Source: Candidatus Peregrinibacteria bacterium
GTDB lineage: Bacteria > Patescibacteriota > Gracilibacteria > CAIRYL01 > GCA-016699755
Length of the DNA: 64,000 nucleotides
NCBI GenBank assembly: GCA_016699755.1
Contig: CP065009.1
Location: forward strand, 248,001-312,000
Direction of reading: 5' to 3'
Position 1 is the stretch's first letter, and the number at the start of each line of letters is the position of its first letter. Below are positions 17,889 through 26,610 of this stretch, piece by piece. Both the position numbers and the translations under genes were made by a program. The notes beneath the pieces are model-generated. The model was not told where the DNA came from. It made no database searches and saw only the letters and a list, made by a program, of their open reading frames with translations.

Positions 17889-18311
17889 ATGAAAATACAA
17901 CTTGCAAAAAGTGATGAGGAAATACAGCAATGTTTTTCGGTGATGAGTGAACTTCGTCCACACCTTGAAAAAGAAATGTTTCTTTTTCAGATTCGAAGAC
18001 AAGAACAACAAGGGTTTTCTTTGGTTTTTGCTGAAGAAAATGACGTGGTAGTAGCTGTTGCTGGGTTTCGTTTGATGGAGAATTTGGCATACGGAAAATT
18101 TGTTTTTGTTGACGATCTCATTACGAGTGAAAAAGAGCGGTCGAAAGGGTATGGCGATGCGCTTTTGGATTGGATTTTTCAATTTGCTCGAAAGAATAAT
18201 TGCACATCCATTCAGCTTGATTCAGGAGTGCAACGTTTCGATGCTCATCGCTTTTATTTGCGAAAGCAAATGAACATTTCATGCCATCATTTTTCGCTGA
18301 ATTTGAAATGA
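17889..18311 (+). CDS. GNAT-family N-acetyltransferase
   Basis: The 140-residue protein has the compact GNAT fold that moves an acetyl group from acetyl-CoA to an amine. Features are the first strand MKIQLAKSD, the central strand FVFVDDLITSE and the acetyl-CoA loop RSKGYGDALLDWIF (motif A), then QLDSGVQRFDAHRFYLRK (motif B) near the C-terminus. It starts 17 bases after the tRNA-Ile gene and ends with TGA, followed by a strong hairpin. It is short but complete. Substrate unknown. Confidence 0.85.
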   Translation: MKIQLAKSDEEIQQCFSVMSELRPHLEKEMFLFQIRRQEQQGFSLVFAEENDVVVAVAGFRLMENLAYGKFVFVDDLITSEKERSKGYGDALLDWIFQFARKNNCTSIQLDSGVQRFDAHRFYLRKQMNISCHHFSLNLK

Positions 18312-18353
18312 CGAAACATTATGGATTAATAGGAACGCAGTGATTTTTTTTCT

Positions 18354-18381
18354 GAAGGCGAGTTTGGCCAAACTCGCCTTC
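18354..18381. terminator. Perfect 28-base palindrome, terminator-like
   Basis: Fourteen-base arms beginning GAAGGCGAGTTTGG are perfectly self-complementary with no mismatch. The palindrome begins 42 bases after the GNAT stop and is followed by ATTTTG and preceded by a T-run, so it could terminate transcription in either direction. It separates the GNAT gene from the hydrolase promoter. Confidence 0.7.
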
Positions 18382-18421
18382 ATTTTGAGCAATTGGAATG
18401 GAGAGAAAAAATCTATTCCGC

Positions 18422-18427
18422 TATACT
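18422..18427 (+). promoter_or_regulatory. -10 box of the hydrolase gene
   Basis: TATACT, in the context GCTATACTTT, lies 19 bases before the GTG start at 18447. The same GCTATACTTT word occurs upstream of gpsA (20612-20621). No matching -35 box at normal spacing is evident. The position argues that the TTG at 18435 is too close to serve as the start. Confidence 0.45.
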
Positions 18428-18446
18428 TTAAGTATTGCGATATTTT

Positions 18447-19271
18447 GTGAATTTGAAAAAATTTTTGCAGAAAATTGGGGTTTTTACACTTCTCGTCTAC
18501 GCTTTTCTTTACATTTCTTTTTGCGTTTTTGTTTTCTTTACTCAAAAAAATCTTCTTTTTTTTCCTTCAAGAGAACTTTTTGATCCGCCAAATAATCTTT
18601 CTGTGGAAAATGTTTTCTTCCAAACAGAAGATAATGTTCGCCTGCATGGGTGGTATTTGAATAAAAATGCGGAAAAAACAGTACTGTTTTTTCATGGAAA
18701 TGGGGGAAATATTTCGTATAACATCGAGCAAATAAAAATTTTTGATCATCTCGAGCTCAATGCGCTTGTTTTTGATTATCGAGAATATGGAAAAAGCGGT
18801 GGTGTCATTCAAAAAGAGGAAGATCTTTATTTCGATGCTCGTGCGGCACTGAACTATCTTTTAGAAGAAAAAAGTGTTGATATTTCAAATATCATTTTTT
18901 GGGGACATTCACTTGGAGGAGCGATTGCTCTTGATACGGCTCAGAATAAAAAAGCACATGCGGTTATTGTTGAATCCACCTTTTTTTCTGCTGACGAAAT
19001 GGCTCGGAGAAATTTTCGGTTTCTTCCGGTGAGTCTCATTTCTCGTTTTCACTTTCGTTCTGATTTAAAAATACAAAACATACCAACAAAAATTCTTTTT
19101 GTTCATAGTACAGACGATGATGTTGTTCCGTTTCAACAGGGGGAAAAGCTCTATGAAAGAGCGAATACTCCAAAACATTTTTTGGAAGTTTCTGGTTCTC
19201 ATCATGTAATCGCTCCAAAATCACAAGAGCTCTATTTGAGTACTGTGCGAGACTTTTTGGAGATGGAATAA
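18447..19271 (+). CDS. Membrane-anchored alpha/beta hydrolase
   Basis: From GTG at 18447 the protein has 274 residues: an N-terminal hydrophobic helix (about 8-32) likely to anchor it in the membrane, then an alpha/beta-hydrolase. The oxyanion loop is FFHGNGGN, the nucleophile elbow is WGHSLGG (catalytic Ser), an Asp sits in HSTDDDVVP and the catalytic His in SGSHHVI, so the triad is complete. It resembles the BEM46/YheT-like group of serine hydrolases facing the cell envelope. Substrate (ester or peptide) is unknown. The -10 box at 18422 favours the GTG start over TTG at 18435. Confidence 0.85.
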   Translation: MNLKKFLQKIGVFTLLVYAFLYISFCVFVFFTQKNLLFFPSRELFDPPNNLSVENVFFQTEDNVRLHGWYLNKNAEKTVLFFHGNGGNISYNIEQIKIFDHLELNALVFDYREYGKSGGVIQKEEDLYFDARAALNYLLEEKSVDISNIIFWGHSLGGAIALDTAQNKKAHAVIVESTFFSADEMARRNFRFLPVSLISRFHFRSDLKIQNIPTKILFVHSTDDDVVPFQQGEKLYERANTPKHFLEVSGSHHVIAPKSQELYLSTVRDFLEME

Positions 19272-19349
19272 ATCTACATTTCACAGTGGTATTCTGTTCC
19301 ATAGGGCATCCACGTTTATATGTGCGATGCTATAATTCCGATTGGAGAT

Positions 19350-20495
19350 TTACGAAAACAGTCCCTCTAAAAATCCTTTTTCGTGTTTCAGTTTCTCGCC
19401 CGATTCTTTGGCGAGTTCCAAAAAGAGTTCTTTTTCTTTCTTGCTTAGTTTTTTTGGAATATTGACGCGAATGTGGATGAGGTGGTCACCAAATTGGTTT
19501 CGGTTCAAAATCGGCATTCCTTTGCTTCGAATACGAATAACGGCATCTGGTTGGGTTCCGGGAGAAATAACAGTAGTTACTTTCCCCTGAACGGTTTCAA
19601 CCTCTCGCTCGTTTCCGAGCACTGCTTCAAAAAGACTAATAGAAACTTCTGAATGAATATCGTTTCCGTCTCGGCGAAATCGACGATCTGGTGTAACATT
19701 CACCTTGAGGAGTAAATCTCCGCTTGGTTGACCACGTTCTCCTGCTTCGCCTTTTTCGGGGACGCGCAAAAGCGCTCCGTCAAAGACTCCTGGTGGAATT
19801 TCTACGCCAATATTCCGTTTTGTAATCATGCGTCCAGTTCCGGAACACGATGGGCAGGGATGCTCTGGAATGCGTCCTTCTCCTCGGCAGTTTGGGCAAA
19901 CACTTGCCGTGCGAATGTATCCGAGTGGGGTTTGTTGATCGCGTGCCACTTGTCCGGTTCCGGCGCATGTCTGACAGCTCTTCATTCCTGTTCCTTTCTT
20001 TTTTCCAGCACCTTCGCATGCGGAGCACGATTCATATGCTTCTATCGAAATGTTATGTTTTTTCCCAGAAACTGCTTCCGCAAGAGAAACGGTTGTTTCT
20101 GTGTGAATATTTCTTCCGCGTTCTGGTCCTCGTCTTCCGCTTCCTCCGGCGCCTCCAAAAAAGGTTTCAAAAATCTGTCCAATTCCTCCGTCAAATCCTC
20201 CCATGAAATCCGAAAAATCCTCCGGATTAAAACCTCCTCCAGAAAATCCTCCGTTTCCGCCAAATCCGCCTCCACCAGATCCTCCGGCACTGCCATATCG
20301 GTCGTACATGGCTTTTTTTTGCGGATCAGAAAGAACTTCCCATGCTTCTTGTACTTTTTTAAATGTTGCTTCTGCATCGGACGATTTATTCACATCTGGA
20401 TGGTATTTTGCCGCAAGTTTTCGATAGGCGCGTTTAATTTCATCGGCATTTGCCGTTTTTTCTACACCAAGGGTTTTGTAATATTCTTCTGCCAT
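19350..20495 (-). CDS. dnaJ: Chaperone DnaJ
   Basis: DnaJ delivers unfolded proteins to DnaK and stimulates its ATPase. The 381 residues show the J-domain with HPD at 32-34, a glycine/phenylalanine-rich linker (about 75-115), four zinc-finger repeats (CSACEGAG, CQTCAGTG, CPNCRGEG, CPSCSGTG) and the C-terminal substrate-binding domains. This is a full-length type I DnaJ. ATG at 20495 (MAEEYYKTLG) is preferred over one three codons upstream. It is divergent from gpsA and carries a CIRCE element in its promoter. No dnaK or grpE is in this window. Confidence 0.96.
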   Translation of the reverse strand: MAEEYYKTLGVEKTANADEIKRAYRKLAAKYHPDVNKSSDAEATFKKVQEAWEVLSDPQKKAMYDRYGSAGGSGGGGFGGNGGFSGGGFNPEDFSDFMGGFDGGIGQIFETFFGGAGGSGRRGPERGRNIHTETTVSLAEAVSGKKHNISIEAYESCSACEGAGKKKGTGMKSCQTCAGTGQVARDQQTPLGYIRTASVCPNCRGEGRIPEHPCPSCSGTGRMITKRNIGVEIPPGVFDGALLRVPEKGEAGERGQPSGDLLLKVNVTPDRRFRRDGNDIHSEVSISLFEAVLGNEREVETVQGKVTTVISPGTQPDAVIRIRSKGMPILNRNQFGDHLIHIRVNIPKKLSKKEKELFLELAKESGEKLKHEKGFLEGLFS

Positions 20496-20531
20496 GTTGA
20501 TCAATATTGAGGAAAAAATTCGATCACAAAA

Positions 20532-20561
20532 ATATTAGCACTCGACACGTGAGAGTGTCAA
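20532..20561 (-). promoter_or_regulatory. dnaJ promoter with CIRCE element
   Basis: On the plus strand TTAGCACTC (20535-20543), nine bases, then GAGTGTCAA (20553-20561) form the CIRCE operator bound by the HrcA repressor; the second arm differs from the consensus GAGTGCTAA at two bases. On the minus strand TTGACA (20561-20556) and TAATAT (20537-20532), 18 bases apart, make a housekeeping promoter that overlaps the operator, so HrcA binding would block RNA polymerase. The start codon is 36 bases downstream. Confidence 0.82.
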
Positions 20562-20613
20562 AAGAGGTTTATAGGTGAGAAGATTTCCCATTCAAAAAGA
20601 TTTCTTTTTTTGC

Positions 20614-20619
20614 TATACT
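20614..20619 (+). promoter_or_regulatory. Extended -10 box of gpsA
   Basis: TGCTATACT contains a TGN extension before TATACT, so this promoter may work without a strong -35. It lies 32 bases before the gpsA ATG and is divergent from the dnaJ promoter. Confidence 0.5.
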
Positions 20620-20651
20620 TTCTCAAGAGGATAAAAAAATTTAAGAATAAT

Positions 20652-21659
20652 ATGACTGAAACACCAAAAATTGTCGCTGTTGTTGGTGCGGGAAACATGG
20701 GAACAACCCTTGCCAATCTTCTGGCAAAAAATGGTCACACCGTTCGCATTTGGGACATTAATACCGATGTTTTACAAGAAATACAGGAGAAACAAACAAA
20801 TACCCGCTATCTTCCGGGAGTTTCACTTTCTCCACGTATTACTCCATCACTCAATCTTTCTGAATGTGTTGCGGGCGCGGATTATATCCTCCTCGTTGTT
20901 CCATCTGTATTTCTTCGCGAAACGGTAAAGCGCTTTGCTCATGTTCTGAAGACGGGACAAATTCTTGTTAATTGTGCAAAAGGAATTGAAGAGAGCAGTT
21001 TAAAATTTATGATAGAAGTGATTGAAGAAGAAATTCCAGAAGAACTTCATCATTTTGTTGCCGATCTTTCTGGACCGTCACTCGCAAAAGAAGTGGCAGA
21101 GGAGAAAATGACGCGCGTTATTCTTGTGTCACGAAATCAGTGTATTTTGCCAAAAATCAAAAAACTTCTCGAAGATGGAAATGATTATTTTCGAGCTGGA
21201 CTTCTTATGGATCATATTGGCGTTCAGCTTGGCGGAATGATGAAAAATATCTACGCCCTTGCGATTGGGATTTGTGATGCGGTGGATGCAAGTTACAATA
21301 CAAAAGCGTTTGTGCTCGACGCCGGACTTTCGGAAATGACAAAACTTGGCGTTGCCATGGGCGCACATCGAGAAACATTTTATGGACTTTCGGGGGTAGG
21401 GGATCTTATCGCCACGTGTTTTAGTGAAAACAGCCGAAATCGCGCACTCGGAAAACTGCTTGGAAGTGGAAAATCTCTCGATCAGGCATTAAAAGAAATG
21501 GTGATGGTAGCAGAAGGGATTCCGGCAACACGTGTTACAAAAAAACTCTCTCAAAAATATAATGTGTTTCTTCCGGTTGCCGAAGAAATGCATCATGTTC
21601 TTTTCGATGGATATTCTGCCGAACAGTCTTCTCGGGCGCTTATCCGCATTGTTACTTAG
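20652..21659 (+). CDS. gpsA: Glycerol-3-phosphate dehydrogenase [NAD(P)+]
   Basis: GpsA reduces dihydroxyacetone phosphate to sn-glycerol-3-phosphate, the backbone of phospholipids. The 335-residue protein begins with the Rossmann dinucleotide motif VVGAGNMG (G12, G14, G17), carries VPSVFLRETV and CAKGIEE in the N-domain, SGPSLAKEVA, and the catalytic-domain motif GGMMKNIYALAIG with the active-site lysine, then GVGDLIATCFSENSRNRALG. ATG at 20652 is chosen because upstream codons are not conserved. Its gene is followed 46 bases later by glpK, so two routes to glycerol-3-phosphate sit together. Confidence 0.95.
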   Translation: MTETPKIVAVVGAGNMGTTLANLLAKNGHTVRIWDINTDVLQEIQEKQTNTRYLPGVSLSPRITPSLNLSECVAGADYILLVVPSVFLRETVKRFAHVLKTGQILVNCAKGIEESSLKFMIEVIEEEIPEELHHFVADLSGPSLAKEVAEEKMTRVILVSRNQCILPKIKKLLEDGNDYFRAGLLMDHIGVQLGGMMKNIYALAIGICDAVDASYNTKAFVLDAGLSEMTKLGVAMGAHRETFYGLSGVGDLIATCFSENSRNRALGKLLGSGKSLDQALKEMVMVAEGIPATRVTKKLSQKYNVFLPVAEEMHHVLFDGYSAEQSSRALIRIVT

Positions 21660-21705
21660 CTTCTTTCGCCTTCCTCAATCCGAGGGAAGTCTTTTTTCCC
21701 CAAAC

Positions 21706-23181
21706 ATGAAAAATCAACTTTTGCTTGCTATCGACCTTGGAACAACCGGAAACCGCGCCATTCTCTTTGATAAAGATCAAAATATTGTTGCAAAGGCATA
21801 TCAAGAATTTCCTCAATATTTTCCAAAACCGGGATGGGTAGAGCATGATCCTGAAGAAATTTGGGAGAGTACATGTGCCGTTATCGCGCAAGTTATTGCC
21901 GAATCAAAAGTTGATCCGAGTAGTATTATTTCTGCCGGAATTACGAATCAGCGAGAAACCATAGTGATATGGGACAAAACCACAGGAAAGCCAGTGTATA
22001 ATGCCATTGTGTGGCAATGTCGCCGAACCGCTGATCGGTGCGCAAAAATGAAAGCAGAAGGTGCGGAACCTTCTATTCGTCAACGAACAGGACTTTCACT
22101 CGATCCGTACTTTTCTGGAACAAAACTTCAGTGGCTTTTGGAAAAATTCCCCTACAAACCAGAATACATTTGCGGAACTATTGATACGTGGATTTTGTGG
22201 AAACTTACTGGTGGAAAAGTACACGCTACCGAACCGGGAAATGCTTCTCGAACGCTTCTCATGAATTTGGCTCGATCGGAGTGGGACAAAGATCTTTTGA
22301 AATTTTTTGGCGTTCCGCGAGAAATGCTTCCGCTTATTCGTCCTTCTGATTCGCACTTTGGAGACATCGACCCAAAAATCTTTGGTGCTCCTATTCCTAT
22401 TTGCGCTATTTTGGGCGATCAGCAAGCCTCTTTGTTTGCACAAGGATGCTTTGCTCCAGGAATGTATAAAAACACCTACGGAACAGGGGGATTTTTGCTC
22501 ACGAATACTGGAAAAAATCCCATCTTCTCGAAAAATGGACTTTTAAGTACCGTGGCGTGGCATACAAATGGACAAACGGAATATGCGCTTGAGGGAAGTG
22601 TATTTATTGCTGGTGCCGCTATTCAGTGGCTCCGTGATGGGCTAGGAATTATTAAGCATGCCGCAGAAACAGAAGAGCTTATGAATGCTCTTGCCGATAA
22701 TGAGGGAGTGTATTTTGTTCCCGCACTTGCTGGGCTTGGTGCTCCCCATTGGGATCCGAACGCTCGAGGAATGCTTATTGGGCTTACTCGCGGAACAAAA
22801 CGCGAACATTTTGTTCGTGCGGCTCTGGAGGCGCTGTGCTACCAAACGCAAGATGTTTTACATGCTATGGAGCATGATAGTGGCAAAACTATAAAACGAC
22901 TTACTGTTGATGGGGGAGCGTGCGCCAATAATGCGCTTATGCAGTTTCAGGCAGATCTTCTTGGTGTGTCGGTCTATCGTCCAGAAATTATCGAAACCAC
23001 AGCACTTGGCGCTGCACTTCTTTCAGGAGTTTCTGTTGGAGTGTACAAAAATCGTGATGAAGCCGTTCGCATGCGCAAAGTGGAGCGAATTTTTGAACCA
23101 CAGCGAAGCGCAGGAGAGATGGCACAATTTTCTGTTCGGTGGAAAGAGGCAGTAGAAAGAGCGAAGGGATGGGAAAAATAG
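21706..23181 (+). CDS. glpK: Glycerol kinase
   Basis: GlpK phosphorylates glycerol to sn-glycerol-3-phosphate. The 491-residue product is a complete FGGY kinase: first phosphate loop AIDLGTTGNRAILFD, NQRETIVIWDK, the glycerol-binding segment YNAIVWQCRRT, DTWILWKLTGG, GDQQASLFAQ, and the second-domain nucleotide motif LTVDGGACANNALMQFQAD. The ATG at 21706 follows the gpsA stop by 46 bases; a longer frame overlaps gpsA and is rejected. No glpF or glpD is nearby. Function is well supported by the motifs; the pairing with gpsA suggests lipid precursor supply. Confidence 0.95.
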   Translation: MKNQLLLAIDLGTTGNRAILFDKDQNIVAKAYQEFPQYFPKPGWVEHDPEEIWESTCAVIAQVIAESKVDPSSIISAGITNQRETIVIWDKTTGKPVYNAIVWQCRRTADRCAKMKAEGAEPSIRQRTGLSLDPYFSGTKLQWLLEKFPYKPEYICGTIDTWILWKLTGGKVHATEPGNASRTLLMNLARSEWDKDLLKFFGVPREMLPLIRPSDSHFGDIDPKIFGAPIPICAILGDQQASLFAQGCFAPGMYKNTYGTGGFLLTNTGKNPIFSKNGLLSTVAWHTNGQTEYALEGSVFIAGAAIQWLRDGLGIIKHAAETEELMNALADNEGVYFVPALAGLGAPHWDPNARGMLIGLTRGTKREHFVRAALEALCYQTQDVLHAMEHDSGKTIKRLTVDGGACANNALMQFQADLLGVSVYRPEIIETTALGAALLSGVSVGVYKNRDEAVRMRKVERIFEPQRSAGEMAQFSVRWKEAVERAKGWEK

Positions 23182-23344
23182 ACTTCTATCACGCCAAATT
23201 TCATTAAATCTTCCCTTAGTTTTGTGCGAAAAAAAATATGAAAAAAATCCATTGACAAAGAACTTTTAAGGAATCAGAGTACCGTGCCTTTTTGATTTTA
23301 CGAAAAAAAAATCTTCAAAGGTGCCACTTTCTTTTTTCCTTTCT

Positions 23345-23701
23345 ATGTCAGTTGAGACAAGATTAGAACTTGAAGATCTGAGTGTTCCTGACGGAGAATA
23401 TCTCATACAGAAAGCGTGTGCCGACAGAATGCTCATTGTATTAGAGGGAAACATCGAGATTTTCCCTCATTCGTTCTTGCTCCAAGATCTTAAAAAAGTA
23501 GAAAAAGCTGTAGATGATTTATCTCATAATCCATTAATATCCAAGGAAGAGCTTTCTCTGTATAAAGAAAAACTTTCTAATCTTAGTGCATTGGTTGATG
23601 CTCTTGATGCTAATTGCAAAGAGAATGCGAAAAGAGTCGAGAAACTACAAAAAGCAGCTAGGACGATGATGGCCACTCTTTTTCCAGCACTGGCATTCTG
23701 A
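23345..23701 (+). CDS. Hypothetical helical protein, 118 aa
   Basis: The frame from MSVETRLELE to TLFPALAF has no recognisable family. The C-terminal two thirds (about 45-110) are heptad-rich in Leu, Lys and Glu and probably form an antiparallel coiled coil; a single hydrophobic patch near the end is too short for a clear membrane span. It sits alone between glpK and lysS and ends with TGA. An upstream ATG-like start at 23321 exists, but the ATG at 23345 is preferred. Function unknown. Confidence 0.55.
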   Translation: MSVETRLELEDLSVPDGEYLIQKACADRMLIVLEGNIEIFPHSFLLQDLKKVEKAVDDLSHNPLISKEELSLYKEKLSNLSALVDALDANCKENAKRVEKLQKAARTMMATLFPALAF

Positions 23702-23819
23702 GAAATATTTATTGCGAAATGTTTCGAAATAACTTGGGTACAAGGTGTTCTTAATATTATTGAGAAATTGAAACCTCCTTGCTGTTTTGCTACGGTTCTT
23801 CCTGATTTTTTGTTTTGGT

Positions 23820-25334
23820 ATGGATTCATTGGTGGCAGAGCGACTTCGAAAGTCTGAGAAAATTCGTGAACTTGGTATTGATCCGTTTTTAGCAACGCCA
23901 TTTCCCAAGAACTTTTCTGCCACTTCGGCAAAGGAATTGCCAACAAAAAATCTTGAAGATATTCAAACTTCTCCTAAACAATCCGTAGCAGTAGCAGGGC
24001 GGCTCGTTCTTTTTCGCGCAATGGGAAAGCTTGCCTTTGGTCATCTCTCTGATGAGAGTGGAAGAATTCAAATTTGTTTTCAGAAAGGAGGTTTTGAGGT
24101 AGAAAATTTGCCAGAAGATGTGGAATTTTCTCCTATGAAATTTGTGGAGAAATGCGTTGATCTTGGAGACTTTCTTGGAGTTTTTGGCGAAATGTTTGAA
24201 ACAAAACATGGAGAAAAAACTCTGTTTGTGAAAAAACTCTGTTTTCTCTCCAAAGCACTGCGTCCCATGCCCGAAAAGTTTCATGGACTTGAAAGCCGTG
24301 AGCGCTGTTATCGAGAGCGAAATGTAGATATGATGACAAATCACGAAACCATGAGTCGCTTTCAGAAGCGTTCGGCAATGCTTCGTGAAATTCGGGAATT
24401 TTTTTGGGAAAAAGGGTTTTTGGAAGTAGAAACGCCTATTTTACAAGAAAAAGCAGGAGGAGCGATGGCGCGAGTTTTTGAGACTCATCATAACGCACTC
24501 GATCACGACTTTGTGTTGCGGATAGCGCTTGAAATCGATCACAAGCGTCTCCTCGGAGGAGGGTTTGAACGTATTTTTGAGATTGGAAAGTGTTTTCGAA
24601 ATGAGGGCTCTGATCCAAGCCATCTTCAGGAGTTTTCTCTGTGTGAGTGGTATGCGGCATACGAAAGTCTCGAAACAAATCAGCAGTGGATGGAGGAGAT
24701 GCTTCGTCGCATTTGTACTAACATTTTTGGAAAGACGAAATTCAATATTGTAGATAAAGATGACAATGAAGTTGAGATCGATTTTGAGCAAAAATTCCAT
24801 TCCGTTTCGTTCGCTAGTCTCCTAGAGAAGTATGCAGGTATTGATATGTTTTCTTTGTCTGATGATGATTTGCGAAAAAAGGCGCGAGAATTGGGAATCG
24901 AAAACGCAGAGACAGCTGGTCGCGGAAATTTGCTCGATGATATTTATAAAAAAACGGCTCGCCTGCACCTCATTCATCCTACTTTTGTTTTAGACTGGCC
25001 GAGTGAACTGAAGCCTCTTGCCAATCCCAATGGAGACGGAACGTCCAAAGTATATCAACTTCTCATTGCAGGATGGGAAACCATCAACGCCTATGGAGAA
25101 CTTATAGACCCTACTATCCAACGAAAACTTTTAGAAGATCAGCAGAAGGCAAAAAATGCTGGAGATGATGAGGCAATGGAAATTGATGAGATATTTTTGA
25201 AAGCCATGGAACACGGGTTCCCACCCATGACGGGAAATGGGTTTGGTGTCGACCGTTTGTGTGCGCTTTTAACTGGCATGCCGAATTTGCGTGATGTGGT
25301 GCTTTTCCCCACTATGAAGCCCGAGAATGAGTAG
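23820..25334 (+). CDS. lysS: Lysyl-tRNA synthetase, class II
   Basis: LysRS charges tRNA-Lys. The 504 residues contain an OB-fold anticodon domain (about 45-155), then the class IIb catalytic core with motif 2 FRNEGSDPSHLQEFSLCEW and motif 3 GNGFGVDRLCALLTGMPNLR followed by VVLFPTMKPE. The segment AGGAMARVFETHHNALD is the usual motif-1/loop region. The protein stops with TAG at 25332-25334, but the same frame stays open for 146 further codons encoding a DUF2000-like domain (next entry). The tRNA-Lys in this window is a likely substrate. Confidence 0.93.
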   Translation: MDSLVAERLRKSEKIRELGIDPFLATPFPKNFSATSAKELPTKNLEDIQTSPKQSVAVAGRLVLFRAMGKLAFGHLSDESGRIQICFQKGGFEVENLPEDVEFSPMKFVEKCVDLGDFLGVFGEMFETKHGEKTLFVKKLCFLSKALRPMPEKFHGLESRERCYRERNVDMMTNHETMSRFQKRSAMLREIREFFWEKGFLEVETPILQEKAGGAMARVFETHHNALDHDFVLRIALEIDHKRLLGGGFERIFEIGKCFRNEGSDPSHLQEFSLCEWYAAYESLETNQQWMEEMLRRICTNIFGKTKFNIVDKDDNEVEIDFEQKFHSVSFASLLEKYAGIDMFSLSDDDLRKKARELGIENAETAGRGNLLDDIYKKTARLHLIHPTFVLDWPSELKPLANPNGDGTSKVYQLLIAGWETINAYGELIDPTIQRKLLEDQQKAKNAGDDEAMEIDEIFLKAMEHGFPPMTGNGFGVDRLCALLTGMPNLRDVVLFPTMKPENE

Positions 25335-25775
25335 AAGGAGTTCTCGAAAAAAGAGCTCAAAATTGCGGTAGCACTTATCAACGACTCAGCAAGTCTTGAG
25401 GCGTGGCAAAAAATGAACACCATGGCGCACCTCTCTGCCGCATTTGCCGCTCGCCGTGGAAGAGAGCTTCTTCGTTTTGACGAAATTGAAAGCGCAGATG
25501 GCGAGAAAATAAAACTCAATATCGGACATGCCATCATTATTAAAAGTGCAAAAGATTCTAAAGAGATAAAATCAGTTTTGGGAAAGGCACACACAAAAAA
25601 TCTTGATATTTCAGAGTTCACTCGGGAAATGCTCGACACAACAAACGATAATCTTGTTGCGGAAAAGACGGCGAAGAAAAAATTTGAAGAAGTAGAGCAT
25701 CTCGGTGTACTTTTCTTTGGAGAAAAATCTGAAGTCGAAAGTGTTACAAAAGAATTTCCTTTATTATCGAAGTAG
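25335..25775 (+). CDS. DUF2000-like domain, in frame with lysS after one TAG
   Basis: The codons directly after the lysS TAG read KEFSKKELKIAVALIND and continue to FPLLSK with a final TAG. The pattern IAVALIN, NTMAHLSAAFAARRG, HAIIIKS, LDISEFTREMLDT and HLGVLFFGE matches the DUF2000 fold (PF09391, related to peptidyl-tRNA hydrolase 2). The first ATG (25413) would remove the first beta strand, and no ATG, GTG or TTG precedes that strand; AAGGAG immediately follows the stop and an ATT is at 25362. The natural reading is a LysRS-DUF2000 fusion interrupted by a nonsense codon, read through, or reinitiated. Function of the domain is unknown. Confidence 0.65.
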   Translation, partial: KEFSKKELKIAVALINDSASLEAWQKMNTMAHLSAAFAARRGRELLRFDEIESADGEKIKLNIGHAIIIKSAKDSKEIKSVLGKAHTKNLDISEFTREMLDTTNDNLVAEKTAKKKFEEVEHLGVLFFGEKSEVESVTKEFPLLSK

Positions 25776-26241
25776 GGCGTTTTGAGGACTTTTCTAAAAC
25801 AGTATTTTTCTTGGACTGGTGAAATACTTTTTCGTCTTGGAAATTGAGTTGAGAGAGCTCTTTTTGGAACCGGATGTAAATATATAAATTTGTTAAGCTA
25901 TAGATGGTATAGAGTGTATTGAGCCAAATCGATTGCTCTTCGGATGCAAAAATAACCTCAATAGCAGGAGCAATAATCGATATTTGTACGAGATATTGAA
26001 TACTGAGATTGTGCGACTCAAGATAAAAGGTGAGTATTTTATATGCTTTTAAAAGAACAATAATATAAACGATGTTATGGATGATGTTGATTCTTGTATA
26101 ATATCTTACATCCAAGAAAAGATTGAATACCGTTAGACTGCTGAATACAACGAGTGCAATAATACTACAAAGAATAAGGAAGGTGAAAATAATATCAGTA
26201 AAATGGGTGATATTTCTGTGAAATGTTTTTGACATTTTCAT
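25744..26241 (-). CDS. PsiE-like membrane protein
   Basis: The 165-residue product (from MKMSKTFHRN) has four hydrophobic segments and the pattern IIHNIVYIIVLLKAYKIL, then YLESHNLSIQYLVQISIIAP, reminiscent of the phosphate-starvation-inducible PsiE family. Members are small inner-membrane proteins of unknown biochemical role. A longer frame to 26334 adds 31 residues without family support. Its 3' end overlaps the tail of the DUF2000 frame by 32 bases on the opposite strand. The match is by pattern only. Confidence 0.55.
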   Translation of the reverse strand: MKMSKTFHRNITHFTDIIFTFLILCSIIALVVFSSLTVFNLFLDVRYYTRINIIHNIVYIIVLLKAYKILTFYLESHNLSIQYLVQISIIAPAIEVIFASEEQSIWLNTLYTIYSLTNLYIYIRFQKELSQLNFQDEKVFHQSKKNTVLEKSSKRPTSIIKEILL

Positions 26242-26346
26242 AGTAAAAGAGGAGTCATCCCTTTTTATTGTAAGACGCAAAAAAATAGAAGTAAATATTT
26301 CCACGAGACGCGAGATGCAAGTAGCAAATCTCACTCATTCCCTTTC

Positions 26347-26595
26347 TTAGTGATTTGGCGGAAGAAAGAACTGTCCGAAGACGTTTCGGAAAAAAGTATC
26401 AAATCCACCAGTCAAAACCATTACCGAAAAAAAGAAGACAAATATTCCCAGAAAAACGGCGGCACTGTACGATTGCCCTGATCCTAAAAAACGTTCTGCC
26501 CAACCCCACGGTCCGGTAAAATTGATAATTTGTCCGCGGTAACGAACAATAAGATAGGCGCACCCAATGCCAATAAGTCCAAAAAAAACATGCAT
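26347..26595 (-). CDS. Small two-TM membrane protein
   Basis: The 82-residue protein starts MHVFFGLIGIGCAYLIVRYR and has one membrane span at residues 2-17 and another near 45-65, with a polar loop (GPWGWAERFLGSGQSYS) between. The hydrophobic ends and lack of charge in the spans point to a real membrane protein. It lies between the PsiE-like and DHH genes on the same strand, 15 bases after the DHH stop, so it may share their transcript. No family is recognised. Confidence 0.6.
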   Translation of the reverse strand: MHVFFGLIGIGCAYLIVRYRGQIINFTGPWGWAERFLGSGQSYSAAVFLGIFVFFFSVMVLTGGFDTFFRNVFGQFFLPPNH

Positions 26596-26610
26596 AAAAT
26601 ACAAAAGTGT

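Noticed and set aside
21532..21705. N-terminal extension of glpK overlapping gpsA
   Set aside because: It lies in another frame of gpsA codons and lacks homology; the FGGY kinase starts at the ATG at 21706.
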